A stretch of 64,000 nt of DNA from Sesamum alatum (taxonomy: Eukaryota; Streptophyta; Magnoliopsida; Lamiales; Pedaliaceae), in assembly GCA_034509735.1 (NCBI GenBank), contig JACGWO010000013.1, positions 10,002,136 to 10,066,135 of the forward strand. Direction: 5' to 3'. Under the pieces are notes generated by a model that saw nothing but the letters and a program-made list of their open reading frames with translations, had not been told where the DNA came from and made no database searches. The translations under genes and the position numbers were made by a program. Positions 47,960-59,922 of the stretch are shown here, in pieces; position 1 is the stretch's first letter, and each line of letters begins with the position of its first letter.

Positions 47960-48066
47960 CTGGTTCTTGAAATCTTAGACTATCTTAAGATTACATGACC
48001 AATCATTATAGTTTGTTCCATCAAATTTATTAGCCTCTAGTATTGGCGTTAGTAGATTCTTGACAT
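47960..48066 (-). pseudogene. Copia gag N-terminus of E4
   Basis: The ATG is at 48064-48066. The minus strand is collinear with the gag start of E3, including the counterpart of NKFNGTNY around 48005-48035. A frameshift lies within the first codons. Confidence 0.7.
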
Positions 48067-49759
48067 CTACATTAAAAATGTAAATAGAAAAACATTAAGC
48101 AGATTATAGTAATATTATGTTCAAGTTAAGACATGGTCTTTAGTCATTAACCCCTCCCATTATTTCTGCGAAAGCCCATCTCTCTAAAATGGGATTACGG
48201 GAAATCATTTCCTAATGGGCTTGGGGTCCACAAACACAATTCTCCATGCCCTATTTTGAGGATTCATATGGAAAAAGGCTTTGTGGGAGGTAACCTATAT
48301 CATTCTCATCCAATGAGATCCCCAAGTTATTTTGCCTCGTCTCTTCACATGATCTTGAGGACTCCAAGTCAATCATGTTACTCAACGTTCGGCCCGACCC
48401 ATCAATCAAATGATATCTCAACTGTCGGCCCCCATAACTCGTGAGACAGGAAAACAGGAGCATATTACTTTGTTTATAGAAATAGCACAACTTTCTTCCA
48501 TTCCAAACGTGCCACGACTCGTAAGACCATGAATGGGTGAAAGTAGCTTTCTCCCGACATTGCTATGGATGGAAGGCTTGGATATATTTACTCGAACCAT
48601 CCAAGTGAGAGTTATGTTTGTTGTGGCCAAGACCTCATCATTTTAAGATTTTGCATGCTTAAGTTTTAATCAATAAATATAAACAGATGCATTCCAAACA
48701 CATCATACATCAAAGAATTAAAACATACATCACATGCAAAACGAGCCTAGCACGCCCCTGTTGGATGATCACAAGCCCAATCCTATGTGATCCACTGAGC
48801 CCGCAGTAGATCAATGGTCAGTCTAGGGTAACCTACACTATTACAAAATTATAAATCATTATCATTCTAATAGGCCTTGTAAGACCTCTTCGTTCTTTTG
48901 GACTCTCCGTCATGGGCTCCGTCCAATGGACCTCTTCGTGGACTTCCAAGGTGTTTCCTTACAATTATTTCAAAAATAAATAAATCTCGCTCCTAACTAC
49001 ACTCATTACAACTTAAACAAGAAACTCAATCATAAAGGGGAGTACAAAAGCCAGAAGAAAGCACTTATTATTTCAAGGCTAAAAACGGGATAGGTGATAA
49101 TAAAACAAAGAGGCACGCAGGCCTCACCCAACATGAATTAAGCCATACATAAGGGTCATAGGCTTTGTGATCATCCCATTTTTGTCCAATAAATAATTAA
49201 TACACATTATATCAAATATAAATATGTCCAACAAAATAAATACATCCAATGCATTTATTAAAATGATATCCAATATCATAAATAATAACATAATTATATG
49301 GAAAAAACTTAATAATGCAACTAAAAATGGATATCAAGTATCATACATCTAATGTTCAAAAACTATATATTCTTTTTTCTATTTAGAGACCATTTCCAAA
49401 TTAATCTACAACACAATTTAATTTTAGAAAAATTCAATTTCACTAAAATTAAAATTAGCCAAAATTAATAATTTCAGAAAATATGCAGAAATGTGGAATA
49501 TCCAATTTTTCGGAAAAAACGACAAAAAACATCCCAACCGTTCAAAATAGGCCGGCGGACAGCGCGCACGCGTGCATATATAGAAAATTTGATTTTAAAA
49601 AATGCATGGATATCCATAATTACAAGCAAAATTACACATTTTTCTTAACACATAGTCATGCTTAAAATGATAAAAACATGTTTTCAGAAAGCAAATTAAG
49701 ATGTTTGACATTCTCATCACATAAAAACATGTTATTCCTAAAGCCACAACACCGAACCA
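48067..49759 (-). other. Leader of E4
   Basis: Untranslated leader with the E2/E3 landmarks: CCTCCCATTATTTCTGCG near gag, GATGATCACAAGCCCAATCC, AGAGGCACGCAGGCC and TTTTTCGGAAAAAACGAC. A short GC-rich remnant (GGCCGGCGGACAGCGCGCAC) is at about 49552. Short open frames are not conserved. Confidence 0.65.
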
Positions 49760-49772
49760 GGCTCTGATAGCA
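49760..49772 (-). other. Primer binding site of E4
   Basis: On the minus strand it reads TGCTATCAGAGCC, one change from the initiator tRNA-Met-type site, one base from the LTR end. Confidence 0.8.
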
Positions 49773-49773
49773 C

Positions 49774-51965
49774 TGAAAGAATCGGTACGGTCCGAGAACG
49801 CGGCAGAAGCGCAAAATAAAATAAATTTAAATTCGGTTTCAAAGGGGTGTTCCCTTTGAATTCTCGGGCATTTGGTGTTTTCAAAAAAATCAACATATAT
49901 AAAAACATGTGTGAATTTGGCTAAAGGAGAAAACAAAAAGGTTACACGAAATAAAAACCGAAACATTACCTTTTCGTTTTCTAATGTTGCCCTGCAACAA
50001 GCGTTGTTTCCCTTTTCGTGCCTTTTCCCGTTCAATTTAGGATTCAAATTAGAACCCTTCAAATTTTTCCACACCACAATTATGGAAGAACATCTAAATC
50101 TACTACTAGGTAGAAGCTAGATCGAGGAAGAAACGAAAACGTATTACACTATTGATTAGTATATACGTATTTCTCTTATTCTCAACTTGAATCTAATTCA
50201 AGGACAACTCAAAACATGCAGAAAAATGAGAGAAATTTCGTGACTTAAGAGAGGAGAGAGCAATTTCAAGAGTGGAAGAGAGTATATTTGTCTTGTGTAA
50301 TCAAATTACATACAAAAATAAGTTAGTTCCAAAATAACTTCTGCACACTATGCACATCATGTGTACCACTATCCATCATATGAGTGAACTACTTGTGGAA
50401 CCTCCCATATGTCACACATTCCATGGAGGATTATTTTCAACTCCTCCTCAACTTGCTTAAACCCTTTGAGCTTGGACTTCAAGTCACCGACCGGTTTTGA
50501 CCGATTTTGACTTAATCAAATTAAATCAAGTGGTCCATGGGTTTCAAATTAATCCAATTAATTTTAAACCTCATTGAAACCCAAAAATTTATTTAATCTA
50601 ATTAAATAAACATAAGCCCAAGCACTAGTTAATTGGCCTAATCAATTAATCAAACCAAACCCAATAAATTAATTCAATTAATTTAAAGGTAAGTCCAAAA
50701 GCAATTTATCCAATTAATTATTGGGTCATCCATCCAATGAACTTTCTCAATAAATCATCTAATCATTTATATTCTCCTTGAATTAATTTAATTCAATTAA
50801 ATTAATTCATTTCTTTCGAATTCATTCCAAATTAACTCCATCACTTCCACAGTGATTTGTGTGTGACTCTTTAGATTCACCCTCAGCTAGACATGGGCTT
50901 GTGTCCAACACAATTGATTAATTAAATGTAATTTAATTAATTATTTCTGATTAACAATTAATCAGAAACGCCTATCACCATAGGTGGCCGTCTAGCAACC
51001 GTCCATTGCACTAGAGACTAGGCGAATGTTGGCGTGAATATTTAGGCTCCACGTGAACATTTAAGCTCCAAGTTCCATACAGGTATGGTCCTTCCGTCAA
51101 CCATCTCTCGACCTTAGTCTAGGGTATGGAATTAGGTGCTGGTTCTCATCCTGGAACAGGCAACCATGTTTCATACTCGATATGCGCTTACTCTATTGAT
51201 CGATCTAGGGAACCATTTCTTACTCGACCAGTCGCTACGAACGTAAACTTGAAGAGTTTAAACCATCCAGAGTGCATAGGAGATATAGCTGTCAAATACT
51301 GACAGCGGACAGATTCTCTCTTGGACTCCATCGTCCTCACTACATACTCCGATTGCACTGGACAAAGCTTATAATGACCATATCAAAGACACGATTACCA
51401 CTCGCCAGATCCAAGATACAACTTTCATATGCATGCAACTATCATGATTTCTCAAGTCCGAGAACTAATCCCATACTATTGTAACCGAGAATTTCAGTCA
51501 TACCGACCAAGCCTCCAAGGCTTCCATATGACGATTCCCATGAGTCAGGTCAGTCAATCGACTACCTCGTCAACTAACCCACTAAAATTGCATAGACGAC
51601 CTACGTTTGGCACCGATGAAACTCGAAACTCACTCAGTGAATGCAATACTTAGTGAGTCTCTGTAGAACACTCGAGACCCAGTGCCAAGGTCCTCGACTT
51701 GGAACATTTCAGACCGACCCCTCTGGAGTTGGTTTCATAGCCGCCAACCTATGCCCAGCTCAACTCTACGGGTTGAAACATTCGGTCTGTGGGTATTTGT
51801 TGTGACATTAAAATGTCGTTCAATGCTAATAGTAAGCACAATAAACACATTTACCAATGAGGAATACTTACTTTATCCGTCTATATAATATTACTTTTGG
51901 TAAAGATAGACGAATAGTTACTAAAATAACTAATCTAATTGACTATCTTATCATATATTCTAACA
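49774..51965 (-). repeat. 5' LTR of E4 (2192 bp)
   Basis: It starts TGTTAGAATATATGATAAG on the minus strand at 51965 and ends CCGATTCTTTCA. It is the nearest match in the window to the LTR at 40456-42575. The right flank CTCAC (51966-51970) resembles ATCAC at 40451-40455, but that left flank lies within a PBS, so I do not accept it as a target duplication. Confidence 0.82.
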
Positions 51966-52617
51966 CTCACCATTCAACCATTTAACCTCTCTCCCAGTCA
52001 CCTCGCTCTCTTCCTAGGCCAGCTAAACCATTATTTGTTCACTTTATTACCTGTATGTGGAGGAAAAAATTCGAAATTTGTCAGAAAAAGTTTAGTACAG
52101 CCAGAAGTGAAAGCACATGAGATACAATAGTTAATAGAAAACTCGACCAAAAATAATTAAATATGTCGTATTGACTGGTGACAATATCAGTCAGGCATGT
52201 GAAGACCACATTAGGCAAGAATCGAATCACATGATCATCACCTTGTGTCTCCTGAAAGACCATTTACTATATTATCATCCCTATAGGGAGCGACATGCCA
52301 ACCGCATTAAACTAAACATGCCTAGATACATGGGGCCACCAATCACAGGAAGACAACCTCCAGCTTGCCCGTGAAAGGACACTAAAGTGAGAACTGGAAG
52401 ACAGAGCCATCCACCCCTGTTTTCCTAAAAGTGTCATATTAAACGCCTTCAAACTCCGACCTCAAACCCCCCGTCCCACCGGCCTATATAATTTATACCA
52501 AGTACCAAATGCCCCCTTTCCCCCCCCCCCCCCCCTATACCACCAAAAATCAACCACTACCGACTCCAAATCCCCTCACCAAAAAATCTGGAAACTTAAA
52601 GTGAGACATAGCATAAG
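51966..52617. other. Unassigned sequence between E4 and the LINE
   Basis: I see no gene or LTR similarity. It contains a run of 16 C at 52520-52535 and C-rich, low-complexity sequence around it. It could be the 3' part of the LINE or older flanking DNA. Confidence 0.5.
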
Positions 52618-53762
52618 TCAACAACGATTGAAGACTGATTTAATCGAAACTCGTTTGTCGGCTTGTGATAGAAGTTTGCCATTCCATCCATTTATTTTCA
52701 CCCAAAAACGATCACAAATATTGTGAAACGACTCACTTCTAGATCTCCCCTCCATCGTCGGCAGCTCTAAATAACAATCATGAGAATGTACTAACCTAAC
52801 GCCCAATCTTATAGCCAACTCTCTTTTTTGCTCCTCCCTCAACCCACCACCCATAACCATACTTGATTTAGAGTACTTTACCTCTTGACCCGATGCAACC
52901 GTATATAAGGACAGGATCCATTGGATCTCGTCAATCTGCTCAGCCTTTGCTTCACAGAACGATAGAGTATCATCGACAAACAATGGATGTGATATGCAAG
53001 GGTGCATGTGTATTGATCGCTAACCCCTTTAGCTGTCCACTCCTCTCGGTCTCCTAAAGCGTACAAGAAATTATTTCTGCACAAAAAATAAACAAATACA
53101 GAGAAAGTGGATTTTCTTGTCGAATACCACACTCTGGTTTAAAGAACCCAATGTGAGAACCATTCAATGTCAAAGAGTATGATACAGTTGTCACTAGTAA
53201 CATGATCAAATTAATAAATCTACTCTCAAAGCCTAACCGAAGAAGCACACACTTAAGAAGAGGATATTCCACCCTATCATCTTTGTTCATATCTAGTTTC
53301 AAATCAACATACCCAGGCTTAGATCTAGTTGACACTTTGAGAAAATGATTTAATTCAAACGCAAGAAGCACACTATTCGCAATTAGACGGCCATCAATAA
53401 ACACGGATTGAGTAGGGAAAACAACATCATTCAAAATATCGTTACACCTATGAGCTATGCACTTAGATGCAATTTTAAACATAACATTGCATAGACTAAT
53501 TGGCCGGACTTGAGAAACAAATTCTTGACCACTACATTTAGGAATAAGCACGATATGAGTATAATTTATTTTGTGCAACAAAGTCTGATCATTAAGAATA
53601 TGCAACACATATTTAATCACATCAAGTCTAACAATGGTCTAGAATTTTTTGAAAGAATATGGAAGACTTACCATCCAGGCTATGAGATTTAAGACGATAC
53701 ATACCAAAAGTGGCTTATTTCACTTCAGTCGTCGTGAAAGGTTCAGCCAGCGCCACGTTCAT
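52618..53762 (-). pseudogene. L1-type LINE reverse transcriptase fragment
   Basis: The minus strand encodes the plant L1 RT order. From 53762: LAEPFTTTEVK then a stop. Then MYRLKSHSLDGKSSIFFQKI, HIVLIPKCSGQEFVSQVRPI, SLCNVMFKIASKCIAHRCND, FPTQSVFIDGRLIANSVLLA, LDMNKDDRVEY, GIRQENPLSLYLFIFCAEII, then the catalytic block HPLFVDDTLSF and ASGQEVKYSKSS. The usual FADD is FVDD. The KAYDRVEW segment is shortened. Stops and at least two frameshifts are present. Endonuclease and C-terminal parts are absent. Confidence 0.87.
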
Positions 53763-54039
53763 AGTTGGGGTAAATCGCGGCGGGATTGAAGATACGACCT
53801 CGACAATCCACTCCTCCCCTGGACGTCGAGACGTAAAGAGGTGACCGAAATTACCCCACTAAGATCTTCTATATCTCTTCCTCTTTCTCTGTTAAAGCCA
53901 GTGAGTCTAGAGCAGCAAGGAAGCAGGTCCAGGTTCATGAGCTTCATCAAGGAAAAGCGTGCGAAGGAGCAAAGACGTGAGTGCACTTCTTACCAAGAGA
54001 ATTCTGCAGCGCGTCTTCATAAGTCGCAGTTGCCATAAG
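53763..54039. other. Unassigned flank before E5
   Basis: No recognisable element. Short open frames on both strands have no family signature. ATAAG (54035-54039) would be the left target duplication of E5; its partner is lost. Confidence 0.5.
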
Positions 54040-54300
54040 TGTTGTATTCCAAAAATGCGTTTGTATAAGTTAGAATAGCAACTCTTGGTTAGGTCAGGCG
54101 GTTATTTAGTTGTTAAGAATTTTTTTGTTAATTGTTGATTAGTTAGAAGCAGTAATTAACTGCTAATGAGCTATCTCTATTTTTAGGGTTTTTCTTCGTT
54201 GTACTTCATACTGAAATAATACACATTCAAGAGGAATTTCTCACCTCACTGATTTCTTGCAATTACTTCCATTGGCATTCTACCATTTCATCTCTCAACA
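54040..54300 (+). repeat. 5' LTR of copia element E5 (261 bp)
   Basis: It starts TGTTGTATTCC, ends CATCTCTCAACA and is followed at once by a PBS. It is short, unlike the 2 kb LTRs elsewhere in the window. The 3' LTR is missing. Confidence 0.82.
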
Positions 54301-54314
54301 TGGTATCAGAGCCA
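54301..54314 (+). other. Primer binding site of E5
   Basis: TGGTATCAGAGCCA matches the initiator tRNA-Met-type site and directly abuts the 5' LTR. Confidence 0.9.
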
Positions 54315-54459
54315 TCTTTTGATGGTCTCTGGTACTTGTTTCTTGTTTTGTGTTCTTTGTTGATTACTGTGATTGAATTTCCTTTTCTGATTTTGTTCCA
54401 GATTTTTTTTTCTTCTTCGACCCATCTGTGTTTTCATTTGAAGTTCATCTTTCACTACC

Positions 54460-57400
54460 ATGACGGGAAAAGAATAAGTGAGTGGAGAACCCAAGGCGCA
54501 GAAAGTCATCGAGGCTCTTAGGCTACAAAGTGGCGACCACCCTGGGATGAATCTTATCTCAGCTATGTTGGATGGGACCACCTATCTTGGCTAGAGTAGG
54601 TTAATTCGCTTTGCCCTCAAGGCGAAATCGAAGATGGGTTTCATTGACAGAACTTGTGAGTGCCCCAAGGAAGGGAAAGAGGAGATTGAGCAGTGGGAGC
54701 GTGCAGACTGCATGGTGGTCTCTTGGCTGCTCAATGCGATATCCAAAGAAATTACAGAGGCTTTTCTGTACGCCACTTCCACTAGGTCACTGTGGGTTGA
54801 ATTAGAGTCAAGATTTGGGGGGAGCAACGGTCCCCTCCTGTACTAGATTCAGAGAGAAATATCCTCGTTGACCCAAGGGGATATGACCGTGTCTGTGTAT
54901 TTTACAAAGTAAAAGAAACTTTGGGACGAGATGGCGTGCTTGGCACCATTTCCATCTTGTACATGTGGGGCAAGCCAGATCTTGTCGGGCAGGAGTGAAT
55001 TCACCCGGCTCATGCAGTTCTTGATGGGCTTAGATGATGCTTACGACCATGTCAAGAACCAAGTACTACTAATGGATCCCTTTCCCACAGTGGGGAGGGC
55101 GTACTCCATGATCACAAGTGTTGAAAAACAAAGGCAGGTGCATGCTGGGAGTTAACAGGATGCAGCCATGAACGCTAGGTTTCAGACAGGGACTTTTTAA
55201 TTCTGGGCAGAAGAAAAGGGGGCCGATAGACAGAAAGGCACTCTACTGTGATAATTGCAATAAGGCTGGGCACACGAAGGAGACATGTTTCAAGATCCAT
55301 GGGTATCTGGAGTGGTATAAGAACCTGATGGATCAAAGGAGAAGGCCTGGTCCAGGACCAAGCGGATCAGCCAATGCTGTGGCTGAAGAGGGAGAAGCAA
55401 GTACCAGTGCAGGACCTAATCTCAATGAGGTTGTGAGAGCTAAGTTACTAAAACTGATGCAGGAACGTAGAGGAGTGGAGCATGGAGCTACCAATCTTGT
55501 TGACTATGAGGAATTTGCAGGTATTGCCCTTTCACAAGATAATCTTGATACTTATGATGAGCAGTGGATTATTGATAGTGGTGCCTCAGTGCACATGTGC
55601 AATACATCATCTGTGTTCCAGTGTATTAAGAAGTTCAATAACCCTGCTTATGTGAAATTACCTGATGGGGGCAGAAGGGAAGTCACCCTTAAAGGGGATG
55701 TGGATATTGGTGATGGCATAAAATTGCTTGATGTGCTTTACATTCCATCTTTTAGGTGTAATCTGTTATCTGTGAATAAATTGTGCAAAGATGCATCTGT
55801 TGATGCAATTTTTCTAAGAATGAATGCGTGGTGCAGGACCCACGGACTAAGAAAGTGCTGGCTGTAGCAAGACAACTAGGGAGGCTGTACATACTGGATA
55901 AAAGTTCCTATCACAATAGAATTCCTAGGATAACAAATGACATCTCTTGTATGATTTCTGTTGATAATAATGAGACAAAATGGCATAGGAGACTAGGCTA
56001 TGCGTCTGTGGATGTATTGAAACGTTTACATTTTCTGAATAAAGATGATATGAATTCTTTGCCATTTTGCAATGTGTGTCCATTGGCCAAGCAACATAGA
56101 TTCCCATTTCCTGCAAGTACCTCATGCTCATCTGGTTTGTTTGACATATTGCATGTGGATGTATGGGGTCCGTATAAGGATTTTTCAGTATCTAATTACC
56201 ATTATATGCTGACTTTGGTGGATGATTATAGTAGAGGGACTTGGGTATATATGATGACACACAAGTCCCAAACAGTGCAAAAGTTGAGAACCTTCTATTG
56301 CATGATTAACACACAGTTTAATGCTAAGATTAAAATCATAAGGACTGATAATGGAACTGAATTTACCTCCAATGATTGTTAGTGTTTGATTCAAGAATTA
56401 GGAATTGTGCACCAAAGAACTTGTACACACACACCACAGCAAAACGGTGTGGTTGAAAGGAAGCACCAACACCTCTTGCAAGTAGCAAGGGGGCTGATGT
56501 TTGAGGCAGAGATGCCCATAAAATTCTGGAGTGAAGCCATTTTGATGGTTGTGTACCTTATTAATCGATTACCTACTCCTGCCCTTAAATGGAAGACACC
56601 GTATGAGGTTATTCATAACAAACAACCAGAATATGGTCATTTAAAAGTTTTTAGTTGTCTTTGCTATGCTACGAATGTGCTACCCAACAAAGGGAAGTTT
56701 GATCCAAGGGCACGTAGAAGTGTCATGATAGGCTATGGACACGGACAGAAGGGATATAGGTTGTATGGCCTTGATACCAAAGAAATATTTATTGCTAGAG
56801 ATGTGGTCTTTCAGGAAGATAGCTTTCCCTTCAAGGGGGTGGATGAGAAAACTAGGTCCAGGCCCTGCCTTTTACCTTTGGTTGATAACATGGACCAGTC
56901 TGATGATAGCACTGAGGTAGACCAAGCTGAATCACCAAAAGGGCAGCAGCCTGTAAATCAACCTAGAAGATCCCTTAGACAGATTGTCAGACCAGCTAAG
57001 TATAATGATTTCATATGCAAAGTGTCTGATATTGGTGGTGATTTGAACATTGCATCTGTCTCTGCAGAACATGCTTGCTTTGTGGATTCTATCTCCATTT
57101 TACTGGAACCTAGGAGCTTTGTGGAGGCAGAAGGAAAGCAGGAGTGGAGGGATGCAATGCGTGCAGAATTATCTGCGTTAGAAGGAAATGGGACCTGGAG
57201 TCTTACCAGGCTTCCAGAAGGAAAGAAGTGCATAGGGTGCAGGTGGATTTATAAGCTGAAACTCAAGCCGACTGGGGAAATTGACAGGTACAAGACTAGG
57301 TTGGTGGCCAAGAGGTACAGTCAGGTAGAGGGGGTGGACTACACTGACTGCTTTGCTCTTGTGGCAAAACCAGTCACAGTCAGAATTGTCCTTGCCTTCG

Positions 57401-57748
57401 TGGCAGCAAAGCGGTGGCCACTGCACCAGGTAGATGTGAACAATGCATTTCTGCATGGAGACCTTGATGAAGAAATTTACATAGAGCCACCAGAAGGGTA
57501 TGCAGTGCCCTCGGGGCAGGTTTGCAAGTTGGAGAAGTCGTTATATGGATTGAAGCAGGCTTTGAGACAGTGGAACCAAATATTCACTAAGAAGGTGGGA
57601 CTATTTGGTTTTGTACAATCACAACATGATCATTGTTTGTTTGTTAGGCAGACTGCAGAAGGTATGGTAGTGTTGTTGGTGTACGTGGATGACATTCTCA
57701 TAACTGCATCAACAGAAGGACTGATTGATAAGGTTAAGAAGTACCTCC
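54460..57748 (+). pseudogene. Copia gag-pol of E5, truncated in RT
   Basis: Gag (54460-55330) has MGFIDRTCECPKEGKE, WSLGCSMRYPK-region counterparts in another frame, QREISSLTQGDMTVSVYF and a CCHC knuckle CDNCNKAGHTKETC at about 55247-55290. Protease has WIIDSGASVHM (Asp near 55574). Integrase has WHRRLGY (His to Tyr change), HVDVWGP, RTDNGTEF and VVERKH, so the DDE residues are present. RT has WRDAMRAELSALEGNGTW, KTRLVAKRYSQ, HQVDVNNAFLHGDLDEEIYI and YVDDILITA (57682-57693). Stops occur in gag near 54474, 54592 and 54843 and in integrase at 56380-56382, and there is a frameshift near 55815. The gene is cut by the LTR at 57749, so RNase H and the 3' LTR are missing. Confidence 0.9.
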
Positions 57749-59450
57749 TGTTAGAATAGGTGACCATGTAAGCCAATTTTGGCAGGAATATGTAACCTAT
57801 ATCTAGACAATTTTTGGTGTTTCCTAAAAACATTTATGAATAAAGAAGTGAAAATTCATATGGCAATACTTTGTATACGTTCACTTATATCTGCATTTAC
57901 ATTTCTGTTCACTACGCAAACAAAGCCCACGGACTGAGAATCGATTTCGGGGACTGGGACTACGCTTGGAGGTAGGTCCATGAAATCAGTCTTACCGAAT
58001 CAGTCCAGAAATCTCCAAGTCAAGGAATCCCGAAAATGGGTACCGGGATTCCCTTTGAGACTTGCACTAAGCATCTGCTGTCGTATTTCATCGACGGGTG
58101 ACGAAGGTCGTCTAAGCAGTGTTAGTGGGTCAGCATGCTAGGAAGCAGCTGACTGAGGTGACTCACGGGAACCGTCTTACGGAGGACCTTGAGTATGGTC
58201 AGTAAGGTATGACGTGTATTCCCGGTTCCAACGGTACAGGCCAAGTCCTTTGACTTGAGGAACTGCTGAGTTCACCTGTGCATCAGGTCTGTATCTTAGA
58301 TATGGTGAGAGATTGCCAAAATACTCTTGAGTAGTCATAAGCCCTGTCTAGTGCAACTCGGGTGTACAGAGTGACAGTATTTTCCAAGAAAGGATCTGTC
58401 TCCTGTCAAAAGGTATTGACAGTTAAGTCTCATGTATGCTCTGTGTCTTGTCCCTAAAATCTGTGGCCACAGTAACTGAACAGAAGGGAAGGTTTCCCTT
58501 GCGGCGTTTAGTAAGACAGACCGACACTTAGGTCCAAAATGGGTACCTGCTTTTTCCGTGCCCTAGACTCTAAGTGATGAGACGGAAGACAGAAGGACAA
58601 GTGTACTGTTAGAGCCTAAATGTTCATCCCCAATTATTTCACCTAGTCTCTAGTGCCATGGACCGTTGCTAGATGGCCACCAATGGTAACGGACGGATTC
58701 TAGGAATCCGACCAAGTCTAGCTAAAAGGTGAACCTAAAGAGCAACACACTATCCACACACACTTAGTATTTAATTTGGAATTAAATATTGGAGTAAAGG
58801 AATGATTAAATTAGATTTAATCGGGTCCTATATTTTCTTGGAGAAATTAATTCCTTCTATTTGATAAAGGAAATTAAATTAATAAATAGGATTTATTAAA
58901 GGGTTGATTTAATGGGCTTAGAATAAATATTAATATTTATTTATTATATTTATTTTTAGCCTTTTGGAATATTTAATGGGATTTAAATATTCCATTAAAT
59001 TAAAATCAACGGTTGAGATGGAAAGGGGAGATGGAAGGCTAGGATTTGTTTGACTAGGTCAAACACTAGTTTGACTAGGACTTTGACTAGGTCAAAATCC
59101 TAGACAAATTAGAGTTCGTAGAGTAGGAGTTTAAAGAGGATTAAACTCCTCCTCTATAAATACCTCTAGCTTCCAACTTTTTGCAGGATGATGAAATTCC
59201 AACACACACACAACACACACATAATTTCGGCCTCTCTCCCCTCTCTCTCGTCCGCCCTCTCTCTCTCCACTCTCCAAGAAAATATTTTCTAGTTCTTTTA
59301 TTTTGGAACATTAGAACTTAGATGAATCAATACCGTTAATTGATAACGTGTTGTTGATTCATCCACTCCAAAATATACACTTGTTCGTTGCTAGCACGAC
59401 GTGCAAGATACGTGGGTGGATCGTGTGTCACGATTTGGAGGGTCTCAAGA
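57749..59450 (+). repeat. LTR S8, forward, lacking its last about 300 bp
   Basis: It starts TGTTAGAATAGGTGACC inside the RT gene of E5 and follows the S-type LTR as far as TGGAGGGTCTCAAGA. It is then joined to inverted LTR sequence of E6. No target duplication can be checked because the end is lost. Confidence 0.85.
59049..59162 (+). promoter_or_regulatory. S8 promoter: TTGAC array and TATA box
   Basis: TTTGACTAGGTCAAA occurs twice with another TTTGACTAGG between. TATAAATA follows at 59155-59162. Confidence 0.65.
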
Positions 59451-59922
59451 CCGACCAAGCCCCCAAGGCTTCCATATGATGATCCCCGCGAGTCAGTCCA
59501 GTCGGCTCGACCCCAGTCGACCAACCCATCAAGATCGTGTAGGCGTCCCACGCCTGTCGCCGATGAAACACGGCACTCATCCAATGAACACGACTCTTGA
59601 CGCAAGTCTCAATAGGACTCTCGATGCCTATCTCGAGGTCCTCGACTTGGAACGTTTCAGACCCAACTCTTAATCAGTTGGTTTCATGACCACCATCCAA
59701 TGCGTGGCCCAACTGCACGAGTTGTTATCCATGGTCTGTGGGCTTTGTTGCGATATAAGTTAAATACCATTTTAACAAATGTAAGATGAGCGCAACAAAG
59801 AAGGTACCATTGGTGACGAACACTCATCTTATTCATCACATAATAATATTACATTCACATCAAGTTGTCGGATAGGTTACAAATTGCCAAACCTATTGGC
59901 TTTCTGGTCACCTATTCCAACA
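59451..59922 (-). repeat. 3' LTR of E6, only the first 472 bp
   Basis: It starts TGTTGGAATAGGTGACCAG on the minus strand at 59922 and matches 26958-27429 of E3. The rest of the LTR is missing and S8 abuts it. Confidence 0.85.

Noticed and set aside
40451..51970. ATCAC / CTCAC as a target duplication around E4
   Set aside because: The left candidate lies inside a degenerate PBS that aligns with other leaders, so the four-of-five match is most likely chance.
53841..54038. Open frames on both strands between the LINE and E5
   Set aside because: Short overlapping frames on opposite strands with no family signature.
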